A DNA stretch of 48,718 bases from Alphaproteobacteria bacterium (GTDB lineage Bacteria > Pseudomonadota > Alphaproteobacteria > Micropepsales > Micropepsaceae): NCBI GenBank assembly GCA_013389115.1, contig JACADY010000032.1, forward strand, positions 1 through 48,718, given 5' to 3'. Positions 36,181 through 45,165 of the stretch are shown here, one piece after another; position 1 is the first letter of the stretch, and each line of letters opens with the position of its first letter. The notes beneath the pieces are model-generated. The model was given only the letters and a program-made list of their open reading frames with translations, did not search any database and was not told the DNA's origin. The position numbers and the translations under genes were made by a program.

Positions 36181-37338
36181 ATGGCGACGCCCCTTCCCAA
36201 GCCGCCTCTTCCCACCCGCGAGACGATCCGCGCGCGGGCGCTCGGCCTTGGCTTCGACGCGGTCGGATTTACCCACCCCGCCGCCATCGGGGAAGCCGGC
36301 AAGCGCCTGCTGCAATTCCTCGCCGAGGGGCGGCATGGCGATATGGGCTGGATGGCGGCAAACGCCGAGCGGCGCGCAAGCCCCCATGTCTTGTGGCCCG
36401 AGGCGCGCAGCGTCATCGTGCTCGGCCTTAATTACGGCCCGCCGGATGATCCCTTGAGAGCCCTGTCGCAGGTGACGCGCGGTGCCGTTTCCGTCTATGC
36501 GCGGGGGCGAGACTATCACGATATCATCAAGGCGCGGCTCAAGGCTCTTGCGCGCTCTATCGCGGAAGAGGGCGAGGCGGAAGTGAAGGTCTTCGTCGAT
36601 ACGGCACCGGTGCTCGAAAAGCCGCTGGCACAGGCGGCCGGGCTTGGATGGCAGGGCAAGCACACCAATCTCGTTTCGCGAGAGCTGGGCTCGTGGCTTT
36701 TCCTTGGAAGCATTTTCACGACACTTGATCTTGGTACGGATGATCCGTCCGCGGATCATTGCGGACGATGCCAGGCCTGTCTCGACATCTGCCCGACGCG
36801 TGCCTTCGATGGGCCCTATCAAATCGATGCGCGGCGCTGCATCTCCTATCTGACGATCGAGCACAAGGGCATGATCCCGCGCGCGCTAAGGCCGCTCATG
36901 GGCAACCGCATCTATGGCTGCGATGATTGCCTTGCCGTCTGCCCGTGGAACAAGTTCGCCGTGACTACCAAGGAGAGCGCATTCCTGCCCCGCGATGGGG
37001 TCAATCTTGCCCTTCTTGCCGAGCTTGCAGGGCTTGATGATGCGGGCTTTCGCGCACGCTTCCAGGGCAGTCCCATCAAACGGATCGGGCGCGACCGGTT
37101 CTTGCGCAACGTGCTCATCGCCATCGGTAATTCGCAAAGCGCGGACCTTGCGCATGCGGCGCAGGCCCTGCTTGAGGATGCCTCAGCGCTCGTGCGCGGC
37201 GCGGCGGTGTGGGCGCTGTCGCGGCTGCTCGAGCGCGCAGCGTTTGAAGCGTTGCGGGCGCGGTGCCTCTCGCTTGAAGACGATGAGGAGGTGCGCGGGG
37301 AATGGGCGGGGGAAGCAGGAACCCCAATTAACCCTTGA
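36181..37338 (+). CDS. queG: Epoxyqueuosine reductase
   Basis: QueG performs the last step of queuosine synthesis, reducing epoxyqueuosine in tRNA with a cobalamin and two [4Fe-4S] clusters. The 385-residue product has the N-terminal catalytic domain with the conserved FVDTAPVLEKPLAQAAGLGW (about 141-160). The two cluster motifs are CGRCQACLDICP and CDDCLAVCPWNKF. A HEAT-like C-terminal region (about 310-375) follows. ATG 36181 has GGGAGGG upstream; a longer frame inside the GST gene is rejected. The other que genes are not here. Confidence 0.96.
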   Translation: MATPLPKPPLPTRETIRARALGLGFDAVGFTHPAAIGEAGKRLLQFLAEGRHGDMGWMAANAERRASPHVLWPEARSVIVLGLNYGPPDDPLRALSQVTRGAVSVYARGRDYHDIIKARLKALARSIAEEGEAEVKVFVDTAPVLEKPLAQAAGLGWQGKHTNLVSRELGSWLFLGSIFTTLDLGTDDPSADHCGRCQACLDICPTRAFDGPYQIDARRCISYLTIEHKGMIPRALRPLMGNRIYGCDDCLAVCPWNKFAVTTKESAFLPRDGVNLALLAELAGLDDAGFRARFQGSPIKRIGRDRFLRNVLIAIGNSQSADLAHAAQALLEDASALVRGAAVWALSRLLERAAFEALRARCLSLEDDEEVRGEWAGEAGTPINP

Positions 37339-37354
37339 GGGCGCCTTTGCGGCC

Positions 37355-37456
37355 CCTCACCCTTCGAGGCTCGCGAAGGCTCGCTCCTCTGGGTGAGGAC
37401 TTTTATAAAGACCTCATCCTGAGGCGGTCGCTCTTCGTGGCCCTCGAAGGATGAGG
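37355..37456. repeat. Pair of REP-like hairpins
   Basis: Unit one, 37355-37398, has CCTCACCCTTCGAGG at its left end and GGGTGAGG at its right. Unit two, 37412-37456, has CCTCATCCTGAGG at its left and CCTCGAAGGATGAGG at its right. Head-to-head arrangement, as at 21267-21362. Confidence 0.8.
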
Positions 37457-37504
37457 GGCCAGCGAAAGGTGGATGGCCCGTTTTCACGGGCCATGACACA
37501 ACAA

Positions 37505-37594
37505 CGTCATTCTCGAGCCTGCGACAGCAGGCGAAGAGAATCCATGTTTCTTGCGCTGGATCCTCTTCGCGGCTCTCGCCGCTCGAGGATGACG
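37505..37594. repeat. Long-armed palindrome, about 90 bp
   Basis: Left arm CGTCATTCTCGAGC continues to GCGAAGAGAATCCA. Right arm TGGATCCTCTTCGC continues to GCTCGAGGATGACG. The arms (about 38-40 bases) pair with few mismatches around a 12-base centre, TGTTTCTTGCGC. It resembles a non-autonomous mobile palindrome and is different in sequence from the REP units. Only one copy is seen here. Confidence 0.7.
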
Positions 37595-37648
37595 GAAAAG
37601 ATGGATGGCTGGGCGAAGCCGAGCCTCGAAGGATGAGGCGGGGAGCCC

Positions 37649-38437
37649 CTAATTCATCGCGGCGAGGCGCGCCTTTGCCTCACGCGCCACTGTCGAGCCG
37701 GGGGCGATCGCCAGCACTTGTTCGAAATCCGCGCGCGCCGCGTCGCGGTTGCCCTCGGCAAGGCTGACAATGCCGCGCTCGAGCAGCGCGCCCGCATTCG
37801 TCGGATCGCGCATCAAAGCGAGCGCCAGGTCGGCGCCTGCGCCCGCCAGATCGCCCATGAGGCGCTTGGCGCTGGCGCGCAGCACATAGGGTTCGGGCGC
37901 AAGGGGCGTGAGGGCAATCACCCGATCAAGATCGGCGATCGCCTCCTTCCAATCCTTGCGCAGGGCGTCCGCGCGGGCGCGATCGGTCAAAATGGCCGCA
38001 TCGTCGGGCTTGAGCTCGAGCGCAAGATCGAAGGCGGCGGGCGCATTCTCCGCCGAACCCGCCAGCAGGAAGGCATTGCCGGCCTGGGCATAGAAATCGG
38101 CCCGCATCAGGGCATCGATGGAACCCTCCCCGCTGGCCAGCGCCAGCAGGATCTGCCCTGCCTTTTCATAGTGCTGAAGGCCGATCAGCGCGAGGGCCGC
38201 GCAATGCTGGGCCGGGGCGCCGCCGCCGCCATCGGTCCAAGACTGGGCTGCCGCCAGCGCCACACGTGCATCAAGATCGACCTGGGCGAGGCAGGTCTCA
38301 TAACGCTGCCCATCATCCGGCGCGCCCTGCGCGGCCGCGGGCGAGCCCAACACCATCAGCCCCAAAGAAGCGATTTGCAGACAAGCCCTCAAGCAGACTA
38401 AACCCGTTTCGTCGTTCTTGCCGGCCCTTGGGATCAT
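37649..38437 (-). CDS. Exported tetratricopeptide-repeat protein
   Basis: A protein of about 262 residues with a signal-peptide-like segment (LRACLQIASLGLMVLGSPAAAQ) followed by TPR-type helical repeats. Recognisable units include SAENAPAAFDLALELKPDDA, DWKEAIADLDRVIALTPLAP and GNRDAARADFEQVLAIAPGS. It is probably a periplasmic scaffold. The start is uncertain. ATG 38437 has GAAGAG upstream but overlaps the divergent neighbour's ATG by two bases. A TTG at 38392 would give a more compact signal peptide, and upstream codons would lie inside the epimerase gene. The Gly-rich WTDGGGGAPAQHCAAL segment precedes the repeats. The function is unknown. Confidence 0.75.
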   Translation of the reverse strand: MIPRAGKNDETGLVCLRACLQIASLGLMVLGSPAAAQGAPDDGQRYETCLAQVDLDARVALAAAQSWTDGGGGAPAQHCAALALIGLQHYEKAGQILLALASGEGSIDALMRADFYAQAGNAFLLAGSAENAPAAFDLALELKPDDAAILTDRARADALRKDWKEAIADLDRVIALTPLAPEPYVLRASAKRLMGDLAGAGADLALALMRDPTNAGALLERGIVSLAEGNRDAARADFEQVLAIAPGSTVAREAKARLAAMN

Positions 38438-39308
38438 GACGCGACTCTTCGCCTTCGGTTTGGGATATAGCGCCCTTGCCCTCGCCCGGCTGATGGCGGC
38501 AGATGGCGCGCGCATCGCCGGTACGACACGCGACACGGGTAAGGCCGAAGCGCTCAAAGGGCAAGGGATCGAAGCCTTTCTTTTCGGTGAGAATGGCCCT
38601 CTTTGTTCGCCCGCGACGGCGCTTTCTGGCACCACGCACATGCTCATTTCCCTGCCGCCGGGCGATGCCGGCGATGCCGCGCTTCTCCACCACGAAGGGG
38701 ATATTGCCGCGCTGTCCCAATCCTGCCGCTGGATCGGCTATCTCTCGACGACGGGGGTCTATGGCGATGCGGGCGGGGATTGGGTGGATGAGGCAACCCC
38801 GCCCCACCCGCTCAGTGACCGGGCGAAACGGCGGCTTCAGGCGGAAAAAGCGTGGCTTGCGCTTGGCGAACGGGCGGGTATTCCGGTGCAGGTGTTCCGC
38901 CTGGCAGGGATCTACGGGCCGGGGCGCAATACGCTCGCGCAGCTCAAGGCAGGACGCGCACGGCGGATCGTGAAGCCGGGCCAGGTGTTCAGCCGCATCC
39001 ACGTCGATGACATCGCGCGGGTGCTGCTTGCCTCCATGGCGCGGCCAAGGGCCGGTGCCATCTATAACGTGTGGGATGATGAGCCCGCGCCGCCCGAAGA
39101 CGTCGTCGTCCATGCCGCCTCGCTGCTTGGCATCGAGCCGCCGCCGGCAGAGGCCTTCGCGGACGCGGCAAAGACGATGACGCCGATGGGATTGAGCTTT
39201 TACGGCGAAAGCAAGCGGGTGCGGAACGCGCTCATCAAGCAGGAACTGGGCGTCCAGCTTGCCTATCGCAGCTATCGCGAGGGGCTGCTTGCGCTTCTTT
39301 CCGCTTGA
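38436..39308 (+). CDS. NAD(P)-binding epimerase/dehydratase-like protein (YeeZ-like)
   Basis: A 290-residue extended/atypical SDR. It has an N-terminal dinucleotide-binding FGLGYSALALARLM (about 7-20), STTGVYGD as in nucleotide-sugar epimerases, and RLAGIYGPGRNTL. The usual YxxxK pair is not obvious (SDRAKRRLQAEKAW), which is typical of the YeeZ branch with unclear catalysis. ATG 38436 overlaps the divergent TPR start; an alternative ATG six codons earlier (38418) exists. The amber-interrupted small gene follows on the same strand. The substrate is unknown. Confidence 0.82.
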   Translation: MTRLFAFGLGYSALALARLMAADGARIAGTTRDTGKAEALKGQGIEAFLFGENGPLCSPATALSGTTHMLISLPPGDAGDAALLHHEGDIAALSQSCRWIGYLSTTGVYGDAGGDWVDEATPPHPLSDRAKRRLQAEKAWLALGERAGIPVQVFRLAGIYGPGRNTLAQLKAGRARRIVKPGQVFSRIHVDDIARVLLASMARPRAGAIYNVWDDEPAPPEDVVVHAASLLGIEPPPAEAFADAAKTMTPMGLSFYGESKRVRNALIKQELGVQLAYRSYREGLLALLSA

Positions 39309-39372
39309 GGAAAGTCAAAGCCGGGCTTACCTCCACCCGTTAGGAAACAAGAGGCCTTTTTTGGAGTTTTTC

Positions 39373-39771
39373 ATGACGCATCATTTTCACGCCGTGATCT
39401 GGCTCGACCATCACGAAGCCCGCGTGTTCGAGTTCAGCCCGGAGGACGTGCAAAAGCTCGTCATCCATCCCGAGAAGCCCTCAAAGCACCTGCATCACAA
39501 GGCCGGCGTTATCGGCGCGGGCCATTCAAAAGAGAACGATTAGTATTACCACGCTGTCGGCGAAGCGGTGTCGCATTCTGGCGAGGTGCTGATCCTCGGG
39601 CCGGGCTCGGCAAAGCTTGCGCTCATCAAGCACCTGCACAAGCACGACCCGAATGTCGCCGAAAAGGTCGTCGGCGTCGAAACCGTCGATCATCCCAGCG
39701 ATGCCCAGGTCGTCGCCTATGCGCGCCACTATTTCGCGGTCAAGGACAAGGCGACGCCGCAACGGGTGTGA
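39373..39771 (+). pseudogene. Small conserved protein interrupted by an in-frame TAG
   Basis: Codons 1-56 read MTHHFHAVIWLDHHEARVFEF and on to HLHHKAGVIGAGHSKEND. Then comes TAG at 39541-39543, and the same frame continues 75 codons (YYHAVGEAV... VETVDHPSDAQVVAYARHYF) to a normal TGA. Both halves fit one roughly 132-residue family, labelled translational machinery protein in databases as far as I recall (eRF1-like fold). The TAG is one transition from CAG (Gln). There is no other damage, so this is a very recent nonsense mutation, a sequencing error or a readthrough codon. ATG 39373 has TTGGAG upstream. A separate restart in the second half has no good ribosome site. Confidence 0.8.
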
Positions 39772-39804
39772 GGCTCCGCGGCGCGCCCGTTTTCTGATCC
39801 TTGT

Positions 39805-40668
39805 TTAGCGCGCCGTTGCCAGCGCCTGAAGGTCAGCAGGATCAAGGCCCATGACCTTGAGGATGTCGGCAAAGGGGCTTTGACCGTGATTGTAGGGGCC
39901 GCAGGTGAGGCCACCATCGATCACCAGCGCATGGCCGGTGACGAACTTCGCCGCGTCCGAGGCAAGATAGATCACACCCTCGGCAATGTCCTCCGGCAGG
40001 CCGGAGCGGCGCAAGGGCTGAACCCCTTCCATCGCCGTTTCAAGCTGGCGCGCGGTCTGATCGGCAAGCTGGGTCGCCTGACCCAGCGCACGGCCGAATA
40101 TCGCGGTCGCGATGGCGCCCGGGCAAACGCAATTGACGCGGATGTTCCAGGGGGCAAGCTGGACAGCGGCAACCCGCGTCAGGTGGATGATCGCGGCCTT
40201 GGCGACCGAGTAAAGGATAGGACCATAGCCGTTCTCGAGGCCGGCAACGGAGGCGGTTGAGACGACAGCGCCGCCCTTCTCACGCATCAAGGGCGCGGCA
40301 TGCTTCATGCCAAAGAAGGCCGCGCGGACGTGCAGGTGCATGACGCTGTCAAACCCCTCCGCCGTCACGGTGTCGGCAAACTCCATCGGTCCGCCGCTGC
40401 CGGCATTGTTGTAGAGAATGTCGAGCCCGCCATAGGCCTTGGCCGCCAGGTCACACGCCGCCTTGACATCGGCTTCGTGCGTCACATCCGCGTGGATATA
40501 GCGGACGGACTTGCCCAGCGCCTCTTCCATCCGTTCGCCCTTGTCGTCCTGCATATCCGCAATAACGACCCTTGCGCCTTCCTGGACGAAGCGTTCAACC
40601 GTTGCCCGGCCGATCCCGCTTGCACCCCCTGTCACCATCGCCACCTTGCCTTTCAAACGCCCGCTCAT
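39805..40668 (-). CDS. Classical short-chain dehydrogenase/reductase
   Basis: A 287-residue SDR oxidoreductase. The cofactor motif is TGGASGIG (about 13-20), with an acidic residue after the second strand (VVIADMQDD) favouring NAD(H). The structural NNAG is present, the catalytic Ser lies in the VVSTASVAG region, and Tyr/Lys are in YSVAK. The C-terminus GHALVIDGGLTCGP is typical. A 25-residue C-terminal extension goes beyond the standard fold. I choose ATG 40668 (GGGAG eight bases upstream); the ATG at 40704 has its purine run too close. It stands alone. The substrate is unknown (secondary alcohol or keto group). Confidence 0.9.
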   Translation of the reverse strand: MSGRLKGKVAMVTGGASGIGRATVERFVQEGARVVIADMQDDKGERMEEALGKSVRYIHADVTHEADVKAACDLAAKAYGGLDILYNNAGSGGPMEFADTVTAEGFDSVMHLHVRAAFFGMKHAAPLMREKGGAVVSTASVAGLENGYGPILYSVAKAAIIHLTRVAAVQLAPWNIRVNCVCPGAIATAIFGRALGQATQLADQTARQLETAMEGVQPLRRSGLPEDIAEGVIYLASDAAKFVTGHALVIDGGLTCGPYNHGQSPFADILKVMGLDPADLQALATAR

Positions 40669-40774
40669 GGCCTTGCTCCCGTCATCTGTTGGTATTTCAG
40701 TCATCTCTTGGCGCGATGTGCGATCAAAATGCGATCGATCCGATCATCACAGCGCCGCCAGTGCCCGATTCTTC

Positions 40775-40823
40775 GCATTTTCTTTACGTGAACCGGTTCC
40801 CACTTCGCTTGAAAATGCTCTAA
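40775..40823. repeat. Related palindromic element (partial or divergent copy)
   Basis: GCATTTTC pairs with GAAAATGC around GAACCGGTTCCCACTTCGCT and ends in GCTCTAA. The AACCGGT(T/A)CCCA block and the GCTCTAA terminus match the right half of the two-hairpin elements at 77, 11190 and 17052, but the GC core hairpin is missing. A left half cannot be defined safely. It lies between the divergent SDR and dapE. Confidence 0.6.
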
Positions 40824-40868
40824 GTGCAAGCAATCGAACCTTAAAGTCCGCCACGTTCCAATCGCCCA

Positions 40869-42041
40869 ATGCCCGCAGCACTGACCCAAGACCCCGTCAC
40901 CCTTGCACAGGCGCTGATCCGCGTGCCCAGCGTCACGCCCGATACGGGGCCGGCGCTCGACCTCTTGCAGCGCGTGCTTGAGGGTGCGGGTTTTGCCTGT
41001 TCACGCCTGCCATTCAGCGCGCCCGGTACGCCGGATGTCGATAATCTCTATGCGCGGATCGGAACAGAGGCGCCCCATTTCTGCTTTGCCGGGCATCTCG
41101 ATGTCGTGCCCGTCGGCGAGCGCGCCGCATGGAGCGTTGATCCCTTTGGCGGCGAGATCGTGAACGGCGTGCTCTATGGCCGCGGCGCGAACGACATGAA
41201 ATCCGCCGTCGCGGCCTTTGCGGTCGCGGCGATCCGGGTGCTGCGGGAAGGGCCGGTCAAGGGCTCGATCAGCCTTCTTATCACGGGCGATGAGGAAGGC
41301 CCCTCCATCAACGGGACGCAGAAGATGCTGAAAGCGCTTGCCGAGCGGGGGGAGCGATTGTCCCACTGCCTCGTGGGCGAGCCGACCTCGGTTGCGCGCC
41401 TTGGCGACATGATCAAGATCGGCCGGCGGGGCAGCTTCACCGGGCGCCTTTGCGTTACGGGCGCGCAGGGCCATGTCGCCTATCCGCAACGGGCGGACAA
41501 TCCCATCCCCAAACTCATCGCCATTCTCTCGCGCCTGCTTGAGCGCAAGCTCGATGAGGGGACAGCGCATTTCCAGCCCTCCAATCTGGAGATCACCTCG
41601 ATCGATGTCGGCAATCCGGCGACCAACGTGATCCCGGCCTCGGCGCGCGCCGTCTTCAATATCCGCCACAACGATCGTCATTCCGCGGCGAGCCTCAAAG
41701 CCTGGATCGAAGAGGAATGCCAAAAGGTCATCGCCGAGAGGGGCGGGGCGTTTTCCCTTAAGACCGAGGCGGGGGGCGAAGTGTTCCTCACGCCGCCGGG
41801 CGCGTTCACCCAGCTCATCGCAGATTGCACGCGTGCGCTCACCGGGATCGCGCCTGAGCTTTCAACCTCAGGTGGCACGTCGGATGCGCGCTTCATCAAG
41901 GATTACTGCCCGGTGGCGGAACTTGGCCTGCCTGGCGGAACGATGCACAAGGTGGATGAACAGGCGCGCGTCAGCGATATCCTCATGCTCTGCGATATCT
42001 ATACCCTGATCCTGCGGCGTTATTTCGGAGGGGGCGTATGA
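40869..42041 (+). CDS. dapE: Succinyl-diaminopimelate desuccinylase
   Basis: DapE hydrolyses N-succinyl-LL-diaminopimelate to LL-DAP, on the way to lysine and peptidoglycan. The 390-residue M20 di-zinc peptidase-fold protein has FAGHLDVVP (His and Asp ligands, about 74-82), GRGANDMKS (bridging Asp) and TGDEEGP (catalytic Glu and ligand Glu). The dimerisation domain follows, and the C-terminal ligand is in GGTMHKVDE. Length and motifs are normal. The stop overlaps the start of the unknown membrane protein (ATGA), so the two are translationally coupled. Confidence 0.96.
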   Translation: MPAALTQDPVTLAQALIRVPSVTPDTGPALDLLQRVLEGAGFACSRLPFSAPGTPDVDNLYARIGTEAPHFCFAGHLDVVPVGERAAWSVDPFGGEIVNGVLYGRGANDMKSAVAAFAVAAIRVLREGPVKGSISLLITGDEEGPSINGTQKMLKALAERGERLSHCLVGEPTSVARLGDMIKIGRRGSFTGRLCVTGAQGHVAYPQRADNPIPKLIAILSRLLERKLDEGTAHFQPSNLEITSIDVGNPATNVIPASARAVFNIRHNDRHSAASLKAWIEEECQKVIAERGGAFSLKTEAGGEVFLTPPGAFTQLIADCTRALTGIAPELSTSGGTSDARFIKDYCPVAELGLPGGTMHKVDEQARVSDILMLCDIYTLILRRYFGGGV

Positions 42042-42670
42042 GTTCTGAGGAAGACCGGCAAGAAGCGCTGAACGGCGCCTATTTCGTGCGCCATATCTCC
42101 GCCCCGCTGCACCTTTTGCAGGGCGAGCGCGCCGCGATGGCGGATTTCGACCTCAGCTTTGCCGGGTTCTTCCGCTCGTTTCTCTCGGTGCTGCTGGTGG
42201 CGCCGCTCTATCTCTATGCCCGGCTCGCCGAACTTGGCACCTATGCGCGCGTGCAGGCGGAATCGCCCCTCGCCGATCTGCCGCCGCCGCCCGAATTGAC
42301 GGCCGCGTTCTTCATCGTCGAGGTCTTGCGCTATCTCGTGCTCGTCACGGCGTTTCCGGTCGCGATGGTGTTTCTTGCCCGGGTACTCGGACAGCAGCAG
42401 CGCTATGTCGCCTTCATCGTCGCCTATAACTGGGCCAAGGTGCCGCAGATGTTCGTGCAGGTGGTTCCCTGGTTCCTGCTCGATTCGGGGTTCAGCACGC
42501 TTGAATCGACAAGCTTCCTGATGGCGGGCGCCCTCATCTTCACACTCTTCTTCCGCTGGCAGGTGACGCGGATCGCCTTCAGCGTGCCGCCCTTCATGGC
42601 GGCCGCGCTCGTCATCATCGACGGGCTCCTGTTCCTTCTCCTCTATCTCCTGATCGGCCTTGCCCAATAA
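42038..42670 (+). CDS. Conserved membrane protein of unknown function between dapE and murI
   Basis: A 210-residue protein with an N-terminal cytoplasmic part (about 1-35, including [16 protein letters not shown]) and about five hydrophobic segments. These lie at about 42-62, 88-108, 118-140, 150-175 and 180-208. It has features reminiscent of Yip1-like proteins but no motif I can name. It starts inside the dapE stop (ATGA), and murI begins a few bases after its own stop. The coupling with two cell-wall precursor genes suggests an envelope role; this is context only. Confidence 0.7.
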   Translation: MSSEEDRQEALNGAYFVRHISAPLHLLQGERAAMADFDLSFAGFFRSFLSVLLVAPLYLYARLAELGTYARVQAESPLADLPPPPELTAAFFIVEVLRYLVLVTAFPVAMVFLARVLGQQQRYVAFIVAYNWAKVPQMFVQVVPWFLLDSGFSTLESTSFLMAGALIFTLFFRWQVTRIAFSVPPFMAAALVIIDGLLFLLLYLLIGLAQ

Positions 42671-42674
42671 TCCC

Positions 42675-43505
42675 ATGAGCGCTGGCGACACACGCCCCAT
42701 CGGCATATTCGATTCCGGCATGGGCGGGCTGACCGTCATGCGCGCCATCGGCGCAAGGCTGCCCAAGGAGCGGATCGTCTATCTTGGCGACACGGCGCGG
42801 CTTCCCTATGGCACCAAGAGCGCCGAGACGGTGACGCGCTATGCCGTGCAGGCCGTGCGGCATCTGCGGCGGTACGATGTGAAGGCGATCGTCGTGGCAT
42901 GCAATACCGCCTCCGCCGTCGCGCTGCCCGCGCTCGAAGCCGCGCTCTCGCCCCTTCCTGTCATCGGGGTCGTCGGCCCCGGCGCGCGCGCCGCGGTCGG
43001 CGCCACGCGCACGGGACGCATCGCCGTCATCGCCACCGAAGGCACGGTCAGGGGCGGCGCCTATGCGCTTGCGATCCATCAGCTTCACCCCGGCGCGCAG
43101 GTCGTGCAGCGCGCCTGCCCGCTTTTCGTGGCGCTGGCCGAGGAGGGCTGGGTCGATGGCCCAGTCGCGGCGCTCACGGCCGAGCGCTATCTCAGCGACA
43201 TCTTCGCGGGCGATGCGGCGAGCCGGCCCGATACGCTTGTGCTGGGCTGCACCCATTTTCCCGCCCTGGCCGGCGTCATCGCGAAAGCGGCTGGCCCCGG
43301 CGTCGCGCTTGTTGACAGCGCCGCCACCGCTGCTGAAGCCCTGGCGGCCGTGCTGGAGGCGCGTGGCCTTGCGCAGCATGCGGGCGGCGGCGCGCCGCAA
43401 TTCCTTGCCACCGACGCGATCGAGCGCTTCGCGCGCGTGGGCGGGCTGTTCCTTGGGCAAGAGGTGCCGGCCGGATCGGTCGAACTCGTCGATCTCAATC
43501 AATAA
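42675..43505 (+). CDS. murI: Glutamate racemase
   Basis: MurI makes D-glutamate for the peptidoglycan stem peptide. The 276-residue product has [11 protein letters not shown] (with the conserved Asp/Ser pair), the first catalytic Cys in [12 protein letters not shown] and the second in LGCTHFPAL. Length is normal. I use ATG 42675, four bases after the preceding stop; a TTG at 42660 inside the previous gene adds five residues and is possible. No Shine-Dalgarno is obvious, so expression is probably coupled to the membrane-protein gene. The 3' end overlaps the convergent truA by seven bases. Confidence 0.95.
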   Translation: MSAGDTRPIGIFDSGMGGLTVMRAIGARLPKERIVYLGDTARLPYGTKSAETVTRYAVQAVRHLRRYDVKAIVVACNTASAVALPALEAALSPLPVIGVVGPGARAAVGATRTGRIAVIATEGTVRGGAYALAIHQLHPGAQVVQRACPLFVALAEEGWVDGPVAALTAERYLSDIFAGDAASRPDTLVLGCTHFPALAGVIAKAAGPGVALVDSAATAAEALAAVLEARGLAQHAGGGAPQFLATDAIERFARVGGLFLGQEVPAGSVELVDLNQ

Positions 43506-44236
43506 TCGACGCGGACGAGATAGAGCCCATCGGGCGGCGCCAGCGGCGCGCAGCGCGTGCGGTCGCAAGCCTCCAGCGCGGCCTTGACATCCTGCGCACT
43601 CCACCGGCCTTCGCCGACGCGCTTCAACGTGCCGACGAAGGAGCGGACCTGATGATGCAGGAAAGAGCGGGCCGAGGCGCGAACATGGATTTCCTCGCCC
43701 GCGCGGGCGACGGTGAGGACATCGAGCGTCTTCACCGGCGATTTCGCCTGGCAGCCGGCGGCGCGAAAGGTCGTAAAATCATGGCGGCCGACAAGGTGCT
43801 GCGCGGCGGCGTGCATCGCGTCAGCATCGAGCGGCCTCAGCACATGCCAGGCGTGGGCGCGGTCGATCGTGAGCGGCGCGCGGCGCGTCACGATGCGATA
43901 CCAATAATGCCGCGCCCTTGCGCCCAAGCGCGCGTGGAAATCGGGCGGCACTGTCTCGGCCTTCAGGATCGCGATGGGGTGCGGGCGCAAATGGGCGTTC
44001 AGCGCATCGCGCACGGTGTCGGCGCGCGTGTCCTTCTCGATCAGGGCATGCGCCACCTGGCCGAGCGCATGGACCCCCGCATCGGTGCGGCCGGCGCCTA
44101 CAATCGTCACCGTCTCACCGCAGAATTGATGGATCGCGGTCTCGATCGCCTCCTGCACCGAGGCACCGTTCTCCTGACGCTGCCAGCCGACAAAGGCGGC
44201 GCCGTCATATTCGATGGTGAGCTTGTAGCAGGTCAC
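43499..44236 (-). CDS. truA: tRNA pseudouridine(38-40) synthase
   Basis: It isomerises uridines 38-40 in the anticodon arm of many tRNAs. The 245-residue product starts [18 protein letters not shown], a typical TruA N-terminus. The catalytic Asp lies in [12 protein letters not shown] (about residues 52-63). The conserved [13 protein letters not shown] comes near the C-terminus. The GTG start at 44236 overlaps the fmt stop by four bases (GTGA). It is the last gene of def-fmt-truA, an order common in Alphaproteobacteria. Confidence 0.96.
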   Translation of the reverse strand: MTCYKLTIEYDGAAFVGWQRQENGASVQEAIETAIHQFCGETVTIVGAGRTDAGVHALGQVAHALIEKDTRADTVRDALNAHLRPHPIAILKAETVPPDFHARLGARARHYWYRIVTRRAPLTIDRAHAWHVLRPLDADAMHAAAQHLVGRHDFTTFRAAGCQAKSPVKTLDVLTVARAGEEIHVRASARSFLHHQVRSFVGTLKRVGEGRWSAQDVKAALEACDRTRCAPLAPPDGLYLVRVDY

Positions 44237-45165
44237 TTCTCGGCCCCGAGCCTCGTTCCTGCTGGCACAGGAAAACCGCGCAGCACCTCTGCTGTGGCGC
44301 GCGCGGGCCGCCCCGGACGCTGCAACGTCAAAAGGCGAACCGCGCCCTCTGCGCAGGCGATCGTCAGGCGGTCATCCAGCACCTCCCCCGGCAGGCCATG
44401 GCCCGGCGCCATTTCCGCATCGAGGATCTTGACGCGCTCGCCCGCGATCGCACACCAGGCGCCGGGTGCGGGGGCAAGGCCTAAGATCTGGCCCAGCACC
44501 TCACCGGCCGTTTGCGTCCAGCGGATTTGCGTGTCCTCGCGCGTGATCTTGTGGGCGTAGGTGATGCCGGTTGCGGCCTGGGGCGTCGGCACGATACGGC
44601 CGGCGGCATAGTCCCTTATCGTCTCCACAAGAAGCGTGGCGCCAAGTTCGCGCAAGCGATCATGCAGCCAGCCGGCATTGGCGCCTTCGGGAATGGCAAG
44701 GCGCCGCTCGCTGAGCACAGCGCCCGTGTCGAGGCCCTCATCCATGCGCATGATGGCGACACCGCTTTCCTCATCGCGCGCCATGATCGCACGCTGAATG
44801 GGCGCGGCGCCCCGCCAACGCGGCAGGATCGAGGCGTGAACATTGAGGCAGCCAAGACGCGGCGCTTCCAGGATCGGCCTTGGCAGGATGAGGCCATAGG
44901 CAACGACGACGGCTAGATCGAGATTGAGGCCTGCGAAGAGACTCTGCTCGTCTTCAGATTTGAGCGACCGTGGCGTGCGGACCTCAATCCCTTCGCGCTC
45001 CGCCGCTTCGTGCACCGGCGTCTTTTGCAGCGCCTGGCCGCGGCCGGCGGGCCGTGGCGCGCGGGTATAGACGCACACGATGTCATGGCCCGCCTGCTTC
45101 AGCGCGCGAAGGCATGCCACCGAGAATTCCGGCGTTCCCATGAAGGCGATGCGCAAGGGGTTCAT
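44233..45165 (-). CDS. fmt: Methionyl-tRNA formyltransferase
   Basis: Fmt formylates initiator Met-tRNA using 10-formyl-THF. The 310-residue product starts [13 protein letters not shown]. The formyl-THF/catalytic region is [20 protein letters not shown] (Asn, His, and the Asp in MDEGLDTGA). The smaller C-terminal tRNA-binding domain (about 205-310) ends [14 protein letters not shown]. The start overlaps the def stop by one base (TAATG) and the stop overlaps truA, so def-fmt-truA is one tightly coupled operon. Length normal. Confidence 0.97.
   Translation of the reverse strand: MNPLRIAFMGTPEFSVACLRALKQAGHDIVCVYTRAPRPAGRGQALQKTPVHEAAEREGIEVRTPRSLKSEDEQSLFAGLNLDLAVVVAYGLILPRPILEAPRLGCLNVHASILPRWRGAAPIQRAIMARDEESGVAIMRMDEGLDTGAVLSERRLAIPEGANAGWLHDRLRELGATLLVETIRDYAAGRIVPTPQAATGITYAHKITREDTQIRWTQTAGEVLGQILGLAPAPGAWCAIAGERVKILDAEMAPGHGLPGEVLDDRLTIACAEGAVRLLTLQRPGRPARATAEVLRGFPVPAGTRLGAEK

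Larger units (their letters stand above)
37339..37648. other. Repeat-filled intergenic region between queG and TPR gene
   Basis: The 310-base gap between convergent genes is almost wholly repeats: two REP-like hairpins (37355-37456), a 90-base long-armed palindrome (37505-37594) and a half REP near 37619-37637. No gene or RNA was seen. The hairpins probably end both transcripts. Confidence 0.7.

Noticed and set aside
39568..39771. Second half of the amber-split gene as an independent protein
   Set aside because: Its candidate start lacks a ribosome site and would omit the N-terminal half of the fold; better described as one interrupted gene.
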